Both the position numbers and the translations under genes were made by a program. The notes under the pieces are model-generated. The model was not told where the DNA came from, made no database searches, and saw only the letters and a list, made by a program, of their open reading frames with translations. Source: Gillisia sp. (GTDB lineage: Bacteria > Bacteroidota > Bacteroidia > Flavobacteriales > Flavobacteriaceae). Taken from it: DNA of 64,000 nucleotides. This document shows positions 51,012-61,058 of this stretch, one piece after another. Numbering within the stretch: position 1 is the stretch's first letter; every line of letters starts with the position of its first letter. The DNA is taken from the NCBI GenBank assembly GCA_024635655.1, contig JAGXIL010000019.1:1-64000 (forward strand), written 5' to 3'.

Positions 51012-52529
51012 TTACATCTCCTGGGTGAGAATGGCCAGCATAGTCTTTAGACCTTCTTTAAAATTCCCCAGGCGTATATTCTCGTTTGGGGAGTGCTGAT
51101 TATTATCGGGATTTACAGTTACTACTGTCACCGCCGGAATTCCCAGGGCGTCCACAAAGGGAGAAATGGGAATAGATCCCCCGCCCATTCTTATTTTTAC
51201 AGGGCTTTTCCCAAAAGCTCTTTGGTATGCCTTGTCAAGCCAAACTCCCGGAGCCGAATCAAAAGAAGTCCTAAAGGCCTGATAGGCGATTTTTCCCTCC
51301 CATTTTAAAAGTTTCGGATGTTTCATCCGCTCTTCCTCTGTAGGATCTTCGGATAAAATATGATATCCCTGCTCCCGGATATGGTTTCTAAGCAGAGAAA
51401 AGAGTCGGTTGGGGTCACTTTCAGGAACCAACCTGATGTCAATTTCGGCAATTGATTCTGAAGGAACTATGGTACGGGCCTCATTTCCCACATACCCCGA
51501 TGATAATCCGCGAATATTCAACGACGGAAACTGAATAGATTCCTGATAGGAATTTCCAACTTTATCTGCAGCAGCAATTCCAAGCTTTTTGTTGATCTCC
51601 TCTTCCTCATCCGGAACCTGTTCCAGAATGGCTTTTTCCTCTCCGGTTAAGTTGATATTATCGTTAAACCCCCTGATAGTTACCCGGCCGTGATCATCTT
51701 TCATGGAAGCAAGCAGTCTTGCCATACGAAGAGCCGGATTGGGGGCGTAATTTCCGTAGTGGCCGCTATGCTGCGGATTTTTAGGCCCATAAGTGGTTAG
51801 AGTGACGGTAGATATTCCCCTGGCCCCAAATGTGAGGGTGGGTTCATTACTTTGATGTCTTGGGCCGTCCATGATGAGCATCATATCTGCTGTCAAGCTT
51901 TCTTTATGCTCAAGAACCGCCGCAGGTAAACTCGGCGAACCCAGTTCCTCCTCAAAATCCAGAATGACCTTTAGATTATATTCCAGTTCCTGTCCATTTT
52001 CCTGCAATGCATCCAAGGCAGTAAGGAACATGGCCAGCGGGCCTTTATCATCTGATGTTGACCTGCCAAAGATCCTCCATTCTTCATTATAGGAAGTCTT
52101 AAGAGTGTCCATGGGAATTACAGTCCAGGAGGATCCGTCTGGTTTTTTCAGGACCGGGGTATATGGATCTTCCTGTTCCCATTTTTCAGGATCTACAGAT
52201 TGCCCGTCGACGTGAAAATAGAAAAGAACAGTTTTTGTTGGCGCGGGATGTTTCTTTTCTGCCAATAAAATCGGCAGGGTTTCAGTTTCAAGGCTGCTTA
52301 CTTCCCAGCCTCTTTCCTCAAAATTCCTTTTACTCCACTCCAGGTTTTTTGCCATTTGCTCAGGATAATGGGAGTCGTTGGGGATTGCAACCATTTCATT
52401 GAGCATGGTAATGCCTTGCAGGAAGTGATCTTCTGTAAGGGCCTCCAAATTTGTATCAGAGGCTTGTTGTGCATTTACAGCTATAGATAGCAGAGCGAAA
52501 ATCAGATAAACAGGGTAGAATTTTTTCAA
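51012..52529 (-). CDS. Exported M20-family metallopeptidase
   Basis: About 505 residues when started at the TTG at 52529, which places a good signal peptide at the N-terminus (KKFYPVYLIFALLSIAVNAQ). A longer reading from GTG 52610 adds 27 polar residues before the signal and is less likely. Zinc-site motifs of the M20/M28 peptidases: FYFHVDGQSVDPEKW, STSDDKGPLAMFL, DFEEELGSP, and a dimerisation domain in the middle; HSPNENIRLGNF at the end supplies the last ligand. Members cut dipeptides or acylated amino acids. Predicted periplasmic. Confidence 0.85.
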   Translation of the reverse strand: MKKFYPVYLIFALLSIAVNAQQASDTNLEALTEDHFLQGITMLNEMVAIPNDSHYPEQMAKNLEWSKRNFEERGWEVSSLETETLPILLAEKKHPAPTKTVLFYFHVDGQSVDPEKWEQEDPYTPVLKKPDGSSWTVIPMDTLKTSYNEEWRIFGRSTSDDKGPLAMFLTALDALQENGQELEYNLKVILDFEEELGSPSLPAAVLEHKESLTADMMLIMDGPRHQSNEPTLTFGARGISTVTLTTYGPKNPQHSGHYGNYAPNPALRMARLLASMKDDHGRVTIRGFNDNINLTGEEKAILEQVPDEEEEINKKLGIAAADKVGNSYQESIQFPSLNIRGLSSGYVGNEARTIVPSESIAEIDIRLVPESDPNRLFSLLRNHIREQGYHILSEDPTEEERMKHPKLLKWEGKIAYQAFRTSFDSAPGVWLDKAYQRAFGKSPVKIRMGGGSIPISPFVDALGIPAVTVVTVNPDNNQHSPNENIRLGNFKEGLKTMLAILTQEM

Positions 52530-52743
52530 GGAATAAGTTATTGATGATGATCTAAAGTATGGAAAAATTACGGTTTTCTTTGATCTGAAAAAAATAGCCA
52601 CGAATGGCACGAATAATATATTAGTTCTTTTTTCTTTTCGGAAAAACCGGACTAGCGGCTACCGTCTTTATCTTTTCAGGTCAAAACCCATATTTCTTCA
52701 CCTTATATCACCTAATAATTTTCGCCTTATACCTTTAAACCTG

Positions 52744-53685
52744 TTACATTATAAATTTTGAACTGATGGATCTGTTCTGATGTACCCGTTGCATTACATC
52801 GGCAAAAAGTTCCGCGCAGCTAACCACTCTTATTTTTCTTGATTCTTGTTTCAGCGGAATGGAATCGGTTACGATAAGCTCCTGAAGTTTTGATTTTTCA
52901 ATACGCTCATAGGCATTTCCTGAAAGGATAGGATGAGTACAAATGGCCCTTACACTTATTGCACCGCGCTCCATCATAAGATCGGCTGCGGTGGTAAGAG
53001 TTCCGGCAGTATCTACCATATCATCAACCAGCACCACATTCTTCCCCGTCACATCCCCGATAAGTTCCATATGGGAGATAGTATTTGCTTTTGCTCGTTG
53101 CTTGTAACAAATTACCACATCGCTCTCTAAAGCCTTGGAATAGGCATACGCTCGTTTGGAGCCTCCCATATCTGGAGACGCAATGGTAAGGTTACTAAGG
53201 TTAAGGCTTCGCAAATAAGGCAAAAACACAGTAGACGCAAATAAATGATCTACAGGCCGTTCAAAAAATCCCTGAATCTGGTCTGCGTGAAGGTCCATTG
53301 TAATGATCCTTGTGGCACCTGCTGTTTCCAGGATGCTTGCCACCATTTTGGCTGCAATTGGAACTCTGGGTTTGTCTTTGCGATCCTGGCGGGCCCAGCC
53401 AAAATAAGGTAATACTGCTGTTATATGTCTTGCCGAAGCTCGTTTTGCAGCGTCCAGCATAAGCAGCATCTCCATAAGATGGTCTGCCCCGGGATGTGTA
53501 GACCCAATAATAAAAACCCTTGAACCACGTACAGATTCTTCAAAAGAAGGCTGAAATTCACCGTCGCTGTATGTGCTGGTGATAACCTTTCCCATCGGGG
53601 TTCCAAAGGCCTCGGCGATCTTAGCTGCCAGTTCCTGGCTTTGATTACAGGAAAAGATCTTCGCTTCGGTAATTACATTTGGCAT
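52744..53685 (-). CDS. prs: Ribose-phosphate pyrophosphokinase
   Basis: Makes PRPP for nucleotide, histidine and NAD synthesis. A 313-residue class I enzyme with KVITSTYSDGEFQPSFEESV, the flexible-loop motif YFGWARQDRKDKPRVPI, DLHADQIQGFFERPVDHLFA, and the PRPP-binding loop VVLVDDMVDTAGTL (about 216-229). Length is normal. A TAAATTTG word at 53737-53730 (minus strand) may be its -7 box. Confidence 0.97.
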   Translation of the reverse strand: MPNVITEAKIFSCNQSQELAAKIAEAFGTPMGKVITSTYSDGEFQPSFEESVRGSRVFIIGSTHPGADHLMEMLLMLDAAKRASARHITAVLPYFGWARQDRKDKPRVPIAAKMVASILETAGATRIITMDLHADQIQGFFERPVDHLFASTVFLPYLRSLNLSNLTIASPDMGGSKRAYAYSKALESDVVICYKQRAKANTISHMELIGDVTGKNVVLVDDMVDTAGTLTTAADLMMERGAISVRAICTHPILSGNAYERIEKSKLQELIVTDSIPLKQESRKIRVVSCAELFADVMQRVHQNRSISSKFIM

Positions 53686-54180
53686 GTTATGAGGTTTTAG
53701 GGTTACTGTTGGGTTTGAATTGCGTGCTCCAAATTTATAAATTAATTTTTACCAAATGCCCTAAGGTGGAAACTACTTCCGGAAAATCAAATTTGACCCT
53801 CCAAAATCAAAATATTCAAACATCTTCAAATCATTTTACGGCAGGAACTAAGAAAGCTTATTCGCCTGGGATGATCATAGGGGAGGTAACATAGCGGAAG
53901 AAAAAAATAAGGAAACAGATATGAAACTCCAGCTCCTTATTCAGGATATTCAATATTTCTGAAATTCCACCCACAATTGTTGCACGGTTAAATTTACCTT
54001 TTAATAGTTTATGCACTGAAATTGAAAAGTTCTCAAAACCTCTGTGGAAGCAGAGGAGGATAAGTTGAAAAGAATTACGCAAAACATACCGAATTTCCTG
54101 CGGATAACCCCGGCAAACCTATTACAGCTTACGTATGTAGATAAAATTTAAATACAAAACAGTAGTATTGCTCCTGACTT
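53686..54180. other. Intergenic stretch, no supported gene
   Basis: About 495 bases upstream of prs. Short open frames on both strands have no family resemblance and no good start. A prs promoter should lie here. Confidence 0.5.
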
Positions 54181-54330
54181 TTACACCCCGTATAAAATGA
54201 CATTTAAAAAGGCACTTACCACAGTAAAAGCAATAAGGGCAAAAACCAGGGCTACAAAAATTTTGATAAAAATGTTTAAACCTTCTGTTGTTGTTTTGTA
54301 ATTGTTGACCAGAACATTAAGAAATTCCAT
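54181..54330 (-). CDS. Possible 49-residue membrane protein
   Basis: From ATG 54330 to TAA 54181. MEFLNVLVNNYKTTTEGLNI is followed by one long hydrophobic segment, FIKIFVALVFALIAFTVVSA, and a short FLNVILYGV end. Such single-span microproteins are easily missed. The frame could also be chance; no second member of the family is in the window to test it. Confidence 0.4.
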   Translation of the reverse strand: MEFLNVLVNNYKTTTEGLNIFIKIFVALVFALIAFTVVSAFLNVILYGV

Positions 54331-55083
54331 AGGGGATAATTTTGAAGGTGAATAGTGATTTATAACTGTCTTAAATTTAAGTTAATAAAACAGGAGTGTC
54401 AAATCTTTTCGTTGAAGGAACAATTTAATAGCCAAACAACCGTTTCCCGGATTTTGCCTTTCTTTTCCAACGTAATTTGGATTGCATCAGGGATTATAAA
54501 TTGAAATTCTGCACTTTACCAGAATAGATATTGACTTCCTCGTTGCCTCCTGAATTTTTTCCACCACTTCCAAAACCTGCTTTCTGCTACTTCAGAATAA
54601 AATGTTTTTTATAGCAATTTATTGAGCTGAAAAATAGAATCTTTTTCTAAAATCCAGACAGATCATCTTCCAAGTCTCAATACTCCAACTCTACTATTTT
54701 TTCAAGCTTTTTCAGAAGATATTATAAAGCGTATTGTCCTGGTTGTAAACAATTTAATAACATTTCTTTACCATTTTTTTAACCCCTTTGATTTTCTATG
54801 ATGTTTAACTTTAAGATAGCTAAAAAGGAAATAATTATCTATCTCCCTCCTCCTTTTCCTGTGTCGGCAGAAAAACAAGCCGAAGGTAAAAACTAGAAAT
54901 TTTAACAACAAAATTCACCTCCATGTCAAGAGCTTCCATTTCTACTCCGGGTTCTTAAGGCGTGCAAGAAGATTCTTTGACCCGAAAAGATTTAAGAAAC
55001 AGGAGGTGAATAAGGTTGAAATTTTTTAAGTAATGAAAGGTGGTTCCTGGGAACTTCTAAAAATAAAACATAAATATAATAAT
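54331..55083. other. Long leader region of the TonB receptor gene
   Basis: About 750 non-coding, A/T-rich bases. The last part contains TTCACCTCC (54914-54922) and GGAGGTGAA (55002-55010), a perfect 9-bp inverted repeat enclosing 79 bases, just upstream of the receptor start. No known riboswitch core was recognised. Confidence 0.45.
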
Positions 55084-57825
55084 ATGAGAAAATTATTAGC
55101 ATTAGCATTTTTCTTAACGACTGCTGGAATTTTTGCTCAGGGAACTATAACCGGGACGGTTATGGATTCAGAAATGAATGCGCCTTTACCCGGGGCAAAT
55201 GTTATTGTGGGAGGCACAAGCAATGGAACCACTACAGATTTTGACGGAAGGTTTTCCCTCAATGTTGCCAAGGCCAGCGGAGCATTAGAAATAAGTTTCG
55301 TAGGCTTCGATAGCAGATCGATAAAATTTGAAGTCACCGGCGGGGGAACCGTGGATCTGGGAGAAATTACGTTGGAAAGTGATGCAGATGCTCTATCAGA
55401 AGTAGTCGTTACAGGGGTTGCCGATCTGGCAAAAGACAGGCAAACTCCTGTGGCAGTATCTACAGTAAGAGCAGCAGAAATTCAGGAAAGATTAGGGTCA
55501 CAGGAATTCCCCGAAATACTGAATAACACCCCTTCCATCTATGCTACCAAACAAGGAGGTGGTTTTGGGGATGCGCGAATCAACATCAGGGGCTTTGACA
55601 CAAATAACTCTGCTGTAATGATCAACGGAGTTCCTATAAATGATATGGAAAATGGAAATGTATACTGGAGTAACTGGGCGGGTCTCAGTGACGTGGCTTC
55701 TGCTATTCAGGTTCAAAGGGGTTTGGGTTCATCTAAACTTGCTGTCTCCTCTGTAGGTGGAACTATTAACGTTGTCACCAGGTCTGCAGATAGAGCTGAA
55801 GGAGGTTTTGTTTCTGCCATAACAGGAAACGATGCATATTCTAAAACCGTTGTCTCCTACAACACCGGATTAATGGACAATAATTTTGCTGCAACAGTTT
55901 TATTAAGCCAAACCCATGGAGACGGATACATTGATGGTACAGAATTCCAGGGATATAATTATTTTTTAGGCCTGGGATATAAACCAAATGACATACACGA
56001 GTTTCAATTTACCGTAACCGGAGCCCCTCAATGGCACCATCAAAGAAGCAGAAGCAGTTCTATTGAACAGTATATTCAGTACAGCAATTCTGATGAGCCA
56101 AATATTAAATACAATGAAAATTGGGGTTTAAGGAACGGGGAGGAATATTCATTTACCAAAAACTTCTATCACAAACCTATACTATCTATAAACTGGGAAT
56201 ATAACATTAACCCGGTTACTACCCTTTCTTCATCCTTCTACGCTTCTTTTGGTCGAGGTGGAGGTACAGGAGAAATTGGAACTATAAATGGAAGACGGCA
56301 ATTTGCCCTTCCCAGAACTGAAGATGGGCTTATAAGAATAGACGATATTATAAGGTACAACAGCGGGCAGACCGTTCCCGATTTTGCAAGTGAATCTAAT
56401 CCAGAAGGCCAAAGAACACAAACAGACGGCATATACTTAAACCAGGGAAATAGCGACGGAAGCTCAGCAAATGGAATTACCAGAAGAGCTTCTATAAATT
56501 CTCACAACTGGTTTGGGGTCCTTGCGAATTTAAGCAACCAGTTGACTGACAACCTTACCCTTGATGTTGGAATTGATCTAAGGTCCTATAAAGGTATTCA
56601 CTATAGAAGGGTTAATGATTTGTTGGGAGGGGACGCTTATTTACAAACAGACAATATTAACAACACTCCCAATCCCGTTTTAAGGGAGACCTATTCTGCC
56701 GAACCCAACTTCTGGGTATTTGCAGACATTGATAAGGAAGAGAAGATCGATTATTACAATGACGGATTGGTTCGCTGGGCCGGGGCCTTTGGTCAGCTTG
56801 AATATGTAAGTGATCAGATTTCAGCTTTTGTACAAGGTTCCATTTCCAATCAGGGATTTAAAAGAGTTGAATATTTCCTTGAAGAACCAGCCAATCAGGA
56901 AACAGATTGGGAGAATATATTAGGCGGAAATATAAAAGGAGGATTAAACTGGAATATTGATGAGAACCATAATGTGTATGCAAATGCAGGTTACTATTCT
57001 AAACAACCTCTGTTTGACGCAGTTTATATCAATTTCAGCAATGACTTAAATCCGGATCTGCAAAATGAAAAAGTAATTGGAACAGAAATAGGATATGGAT
57101 TCAGATCATATTTTCTTAGTGCTAATGTGAACCTGTACAGAACCTCCTGGGCAGATAGGTTTGAAAGCGTTGGAACTACTTTATTCTTCGATACCCCAAA
57201 CGAAATAAGGGGTAATGCAAATTTAGAAGGAATTAAACAAGTACATAAGGGAATTGAAGTTGATTTTACCGGGAGAGTGACAAACAGATTGAATTTTAGA
57301 GGCATGTTTTCGCTGGGGGATTGGGAGTACGAAGGAGACGTAGAGGCCGCCTATTTTGATAATGACCAAACCCCAATTCTTGATCCTGAAGGAAATCCGG
57401 TAACGGCTGTATTGGAACTCGATGGAGTAAAAGTTGGTGATGCAGCCCAACTAACTGCCAGTCTGGGTGCAGATTTGGAAATAGTTCGTAATTTTAAATT
57501 AGATGTGAATTATCGTTATGTAGATAACCTGTATGCTGATTTTGATGCGACACAGGCATTGGGTAATGAAGACTTCAGAGCATTGGAATTACCTTCTTTT
57601 AATTTGGTTGATGCAGGAGCCTCCTTTAGATTGAATTTGGGTGAGAATGCTTTAGCCTTCAGGTTAAATGTCAATAACGTCTTTGACACCATGTATATTT
57701 CTGAAGCAGATACGAATCTCCTTCCTGCTGATGGTGTTGATACTTACGATGGTATAAATGTAAGAAACAGGGTTTTCTTTGGCTTCGGAAGGACCTGGAA
57801 TCTTGGAGCAACTTATAATTTCTAA
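55084..57825 (+). CDS. TonB-dependent outer membrane receptor
   Basis: A 913-residue receptor. Signal peptide RKLLALAFFLTTAGIFAQ; residues about 20-105 are a carboxypeptidase-regulatory-like domain (GTITGTVMDSEMNAPLPGAN, TTDFDGRFSL); the plug (about 120-235) contains RINIRGFDTNNSAVMINGVP and a VQRGLGSSKLAVSSVGGTIN block; the remainder is a 22-strand barrel, ending in aromatic F (NLGATYNF). Not followed by a SusD-type gene, so it is not a classical SusC/D pair. Ligand unknown. ATG at 55084 chosen, 17 codons inside the longer frame. Confidence 0.9.
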   Translation: MRKLLALAFFLTTAGIFAQGTITGTVMDSEMNAPLPGANVIVGGTSNGTTTDFDGRFSLNVAKASGALEISFVGFDSRSIKFEVTGGGTVDLGEITLESDADALSEVVVTGVADLAKDRQTPVAVSTVRAAEIQERLGSQEFPEILNNTPSIYATKQGGGFGDARINIRGFDTNNSAVMINGVPINDMENGNVYWSNWAGLSDVASAIQVQRGLGSSKLAVSSVGGTINVVTRSADRAEGGFVSAITGNDAYSKTVVSYNTGLMDNNFAATVLLSQTHGDGYIDGTEFQGYNYFLGLGYKPNDIHEFQFTVTGAPQWHHQRSRSSSIEQYIQYSNSDEPNIKYNENWGLRNGEEYSFTKNFYHKPILSINWEYNINPVTTLSSSFYASFGRGGGTGEIGTINGRRQFALPRTEDGLIRIDDIIRYNSGQTVPDFASESNPEGQRTQTDGIYLNQGNSDGSSANGITRRASINSHNWFGVLANLSNQLTDNLTLDVGIDLRSYKGIHYRRVNDLLGGDAYLQTDNINNTPNPVLRETYSAEPNFWVFADIDKEEKIDYYNDGLVRWAGAFGQLEYVSDQISAFVQGSISNQGFKRVEYFLEEPANQETDWENILGGNIKGGLNWNIDENHNVYANAGYYSKQPLFDAVYINFSNDLNPDLQNEKVIGTEIGYGFRSYFLSANVNLYRTSWADRFESVGTTLFFDTPNEIRGNANLEGIKQVHKGIEVDFTGRVTNRLNFRGMFSLGDWEYEGDVEAAYFDNDQTPILDPEGNPVTAVLELDGVKVGDAAQLTASLGADLEIVRNFKLDVNYRYVDNLYADFDATQALGNEDFRALELPSFNLVDAGASFRLNLGENALAFRLNVNNVFDTMYISEADTNLLPADGVDTYDGINVRNRVFFGFGRTWNLGATYNF

Positions 57826-58122
57826 TAATTGCTTTTATCTTGTAGCATTTTCATTTAAACGCTACAGGATGCCACGGTTAATTGTTTCTATGATAAATAA
57901 ACATATTGAACCTGCGGTAAGTCTCACCATACACAACCTAAAAATAATATCGAACTAATTATCGAGTAACATATTAATCCTTATTTCAGACCTTTTGTAG
58001 TTCTTCCCAGCTACTTTATTCCAGAGCAGGTACATATACTTTTTATTTATTATTTTCTGACATTTCTTTATGTCAATCATTTTTAAATTACACTTATCTT
58101 GGTCCAAAATTATAAGGATTTT

Positions 58123-59013
58123 ATGGCATCAGGATTTTTTGCCCTACTGGATGATATCGCTGCGTTAATGGATGATGTGGCAGTAATGGGAAAACTTGCC
58201 GGGAAGAAGACCGCCGGAATATTGGGAGATGATCTCGCCGTTAATGCCGAGAAGGCATCAGGTTTCATGTCTGCGCGGGAGATCCCGGTTCTTTGGGCCA
58301 TAACAAAAGGGTCTTTCCTTAATAAGATCATCATTTTGCCACTGGCATTCCTGTTAAGCTGGCTGGTACCTCCTGCTGTTACGGTTATTTTAATTATCGG
58401 CGGAATTTACTTAGCCTATGAGGGTGCTGAAAAAATATACGAATACATTTTCCCTCACGCGCATAAGACTGAAGCTCCGGTGCTGAGGGAGATAACAGAA
58501 GAAGAGGCCCTAAGCCTGGAGAAAGAAAAAATCAAATCGGCGGTTGTAACCGATTTTATACTTTCGGTTGAAATTATCATTATTGCTCTGGGCACCGTGG
58601 CAGAGGAAACTTTACTTATTCAAATTCTTGTGGTTTCTCTTATCGCTTTGGTCGCCACTGTGGGAGTTTATGGAATTGTTGCCCTGATCATAAGAATGGA
58701 TGAATTTGGCGCTAAGCTGATAGAGCTGAACGACAGAGAAAACAGCATTTCTGATATTATTGGCCAATTCCTGGTGAATGCCCTGCCCTGGGTGATCAAA
58801 AGCCTCTCTGTAATTGGTACCCTTGCACTGCTTTTAGTGTCCGGCGGAATCTTTGTACATGCCATACATTATCTGCACGACCTAACTGAAAAAATTCCCG
58901 GTATAATTGTGGAGTTTCTGGCGGGGTTGATCATTGGAATTATCGCTGTGTTTGTTGTGAAAATGTTTATAAAAATCAGGAATTCATTTTCAAAAGAGCC
59001 TAAGAAAGCATAA
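58123..59013 (+). CDS. DUF808 (YedI-type) membrane protein
   Basis: A 296-residue inner-membrane protein: MASGFFALLDDIAALMDDVA at the start, KASGFMSAREIPVLWAITKG, then several hydrophobic helices (IIILPLAFLLSWLVPPAVTV, LALLLVSGGIFVHAIHYLHD) with a short cytoplasmic acidic segment in the middle. This is the DUF808/YedI pattern. Function unknown. ATG at 58123, eight codons inside a longer frame. Confidence 0.88.
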   Translation: MASGFFALLDDIAALMDDVAVMGKLAGKKTAGILGDDLAVNAEKASGFMSAREIPVLWAITKGSFLNKIIILPLAFLLSWLVPPAVTVILIIGGIYLAYEGAEKIYEYIFPHAHKTEAPVLREITEEEALSLEKEKIKSAVVTDFILSVEIIIIALGTVAEETLLIQILVVSLIALVATVGVYGIVALIIRMDEFGAKLIELNDRENSISDIIGQFLVNALPWVIKSLSVIGTLALLLVSGGIFVHAIHYLHDLTEKIPGIIVEFLAGLIIGIIAVFVVKMFIKIRNSFSKEPKKA

Positions 59014-59119
59014 CAGAAAGAGGAAATGCAGTGATCTGTATTTTTAATGGCAGTATCAGTTTATCTTCTTTCCGATTACTACCGTATTAAAATTTTTATT
59101 GCAGAACCTGCAGGTTTTT

Positions 59120-59965
59120 TTATTTCTCAAAATGTGCCATAAAATTATCCGGATGAGCACCTGTACGTTCCTCCTTATCAAGGGAATCTATTTTGTCGAT
59201 ATCGTCTTTTTTTATTTCAAAATCAAAAATTCCTGCATTTTCAACAATGCGTTCCCTGTGACTACTTTTGGGAATAGTACTTACCCCCTTTTGCAGATCC
59301 CACCGGAGGATAATTTGGGCGACAGTCTTTCCATATTTATCAGCCAGATCCCTGAGAATTGCATTTTCGAGTATCCTGCCCCGCATTAATGGAGACCAGC
59401 CCTGATACTGTATCTGGTTTTCTTTACAAAAATCCAGCAATGGTTGCTGGACCAGCCTTGGATGAAATTCATTTTGCAGTACCATAGGTTTAATACTGCT
59501 CTGATCTATTATATCCAGAAGATGGTGTTCCATACAATTACACACGCCAATGGCTTTTACCCGGCCATCCTTATATATTTTTTCCAATGCTTTCCAGGTT
59601 TCAACATATTTCCCGGGCACCGGCCAATGGATCAGGTAAAGGTCTAGATAATCGAGGCCGAGGAGCTCCTGGGATGCATTGAAAGCCTGAAGAGTATTTT
59701 CGTAACCATGGTCACTGTTCCAGACCTTGGATGTAATAAAAAGTTTTTCCCTTGGAATTGATGATGTTCTAACAGCTTCCCCAACCCCTTTTTCATTGTT
59801 GTAAAAACTTGCAGTATCTATTAATCTATACCCGGCCTCCATCGCATTATGAACAGCATTGATCACCTCCTCCCCGTCATCTAATTTATAGACTCCAAGA
59901 CCCAGCACGGGCATCTTTACCCCGTTATACATTGAAAAAGTATGGTTGTTATCCCTGATGTCCAT
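59120..59965 (-). CDS. Aldo-keto reductase
   Basis: A 281-residue NADPH-dependent reductase of the AKR5-like branch (2,5-diketo-gluconate reductase type). Catalytic residues: Asp and Tyr in LIDTASFYNNEKGVGEAVR, Lys in LFITSKVWNS, His in LYLIHWPVPG. Cofactor-binding IPKSSHRERIVENA near the end. Small-aldehyde or ketone substrate unknown. Convergent with the DUF808 gene. Confidence 0.9.
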   Translation of the reverse strand: MDIRDNNHTFSMYNGVKMPVLGLGVYKLDDGEEVINAVHNAMEAGYRLIDTASFYNNEKGVGEAVRTSSIPREKLFITSKVWNSDHGYENTLQAFNASQELLGLDYLDLYLIHWPVPGKYVETWKALEKIYKDGRVKAIGVCNCMEHHLLDIIDQSSIKPMVLQNEFHPRLVQQPLLDFCKENQIQYQGWSPLMRGRILENAILRDLADKYGKTVAQIILRWDLQKGVSTIPKSSHRERIVENAGIFDFEIKKDDIDKIDSLDKEERTGAHPDNFMAHFEK

Positions 59966-60102
59966 CTGGTAATTTTTTATTTCCGGTATTTAACAGGTCC
60001 AAACCCATTTTACAAATTTAATAATTAGATAAAATAATTATGCAGAAACTGTAAATTGTAATAGAATCGGTGCAGGGTTGACATCTTCACAAGAATCAAA
60101 AT

Positions 60103-60888
60103 TTATTGGTTACTGATAGCCAACAAATTTTCAAGTTCAACCTCTGCCAGAGAATTGACTATAAGGTCTGGTTTAAAGGCATAATCATTCATATTTTCCC
60201 GGGTTGAGACGCCGCTTAAGGTTAAGATGGTAGTATATCCCAACTGTACCCCGCCGAGAATATCTGTATCCATGGTATCTCCAATGATTATAGTTTCCCT
60301 TGCCTCCAGGCCAAGGTATTTCCTTGCTGCCCGCATCATAACAGGACTGGGTTTACCTACAGAAAAAGCCTTTTTACCGGAAGCCTCCTCGATCATTTTT
60401 ACAACAGCCTTAATTCCCAAATTTGTCCATCCGGTCTTTTTTGGAGAAGGATCAAGATTAGTGGCAATAAATTTGGAACCGGATAAGATCATATCCACCG
60501 CACTGTTTACCATTTCCAAAGTAAAATTCCTGCCTTCACCCACTACTACAAAATCCGGATTGTGGTTGACCAGGTTGTAACCTTCTTTGGCAAGGCTGGT
60601 AATTAAACCACCTTCTCCCAAAACATAGGCACTGCCTCCCGGTTTCATAAAAGAGAGAAAAGATGCAGTGGCCATGGCACTTGTATAAACGTTCTCTTCC
60701 TTGATCTTGATTCCCATTTTTGCCACTTTATTGACCGTATCCAGCGGGGTACGCTGGCTGTTATTGGTCATAAATAAAAATGGAATCTTTTTCTTCTGAA
60801 GCTGGGCTATAAATTTATCGGCTCCGGGAATAAGCGTATCGTTTCCGTAAATTACCCCATCCATATCAATTAAAAATCCCTTTTTCAT
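60103..60888 (-). CDS. HAD-superfamily hydrolase, class IIA (NagD-like)
   Basis: A 261-residue phosphatase. Nucleophile motif LIDMDGVIYGNDTLIPGAD (about 6-24), motif II FMTNNSQRTP (about 39-48), class II cap in the middle, and motif IV IIGDTMDTDILGGVQLGYTT. The NagD group acts on nucleotide or sugar phosphates. Monocistronic in appearance. Confidence 0.9.
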   Translation of the reverse strand: MKKGFLIDMDGVIYGNDTLIPGADKFIAQLQKKKIPFLFMTNNSQRTPLDTVNKVAKMGIKIKEENVYTSAMATASFLSFMKPGGSAYVLGEGGLITSLAKEGYNLVNHNPDFVVVGEGRNFTLEMVNSAVDMILSGSKFIATNLDPSPKKTGWTNLGIKAVVKMIEEASGKKAFSVGKPSPVMMRAARKYLGLEARETIIIGDTMDTDILGGVQLGYTTILTLSGVSTRENMNDYAFKPDLIVNSLAEVELENLLAISNQ

Positions 60889-61058
60889 ATTTTCTTTTTT
60901 TAGTTAAGCTAAAAGCTGTTCAAAATTTTATAGGTCCACAAAAGATCAAAGGATAATTTGTTTACTGTTTACCATCTATATTACAATTTATGAAGGTTTC
61001 AAGGGCAACTAAGGATTGTCATTATATTATCTTATTTGTGTGCTTATTTGCTTCAGCT

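Noticed and set aside
53679-53894. 71-codon frame upstream of prs
   Set aside because: Overlaps the prs start on the other strand, has no family resemblance and no plausible start context.
53858-54082. 74-codon minus-strand frame
   Set aside because: No recognisable domain and composition of a chance frame; overlaps the opposite-strand frame.
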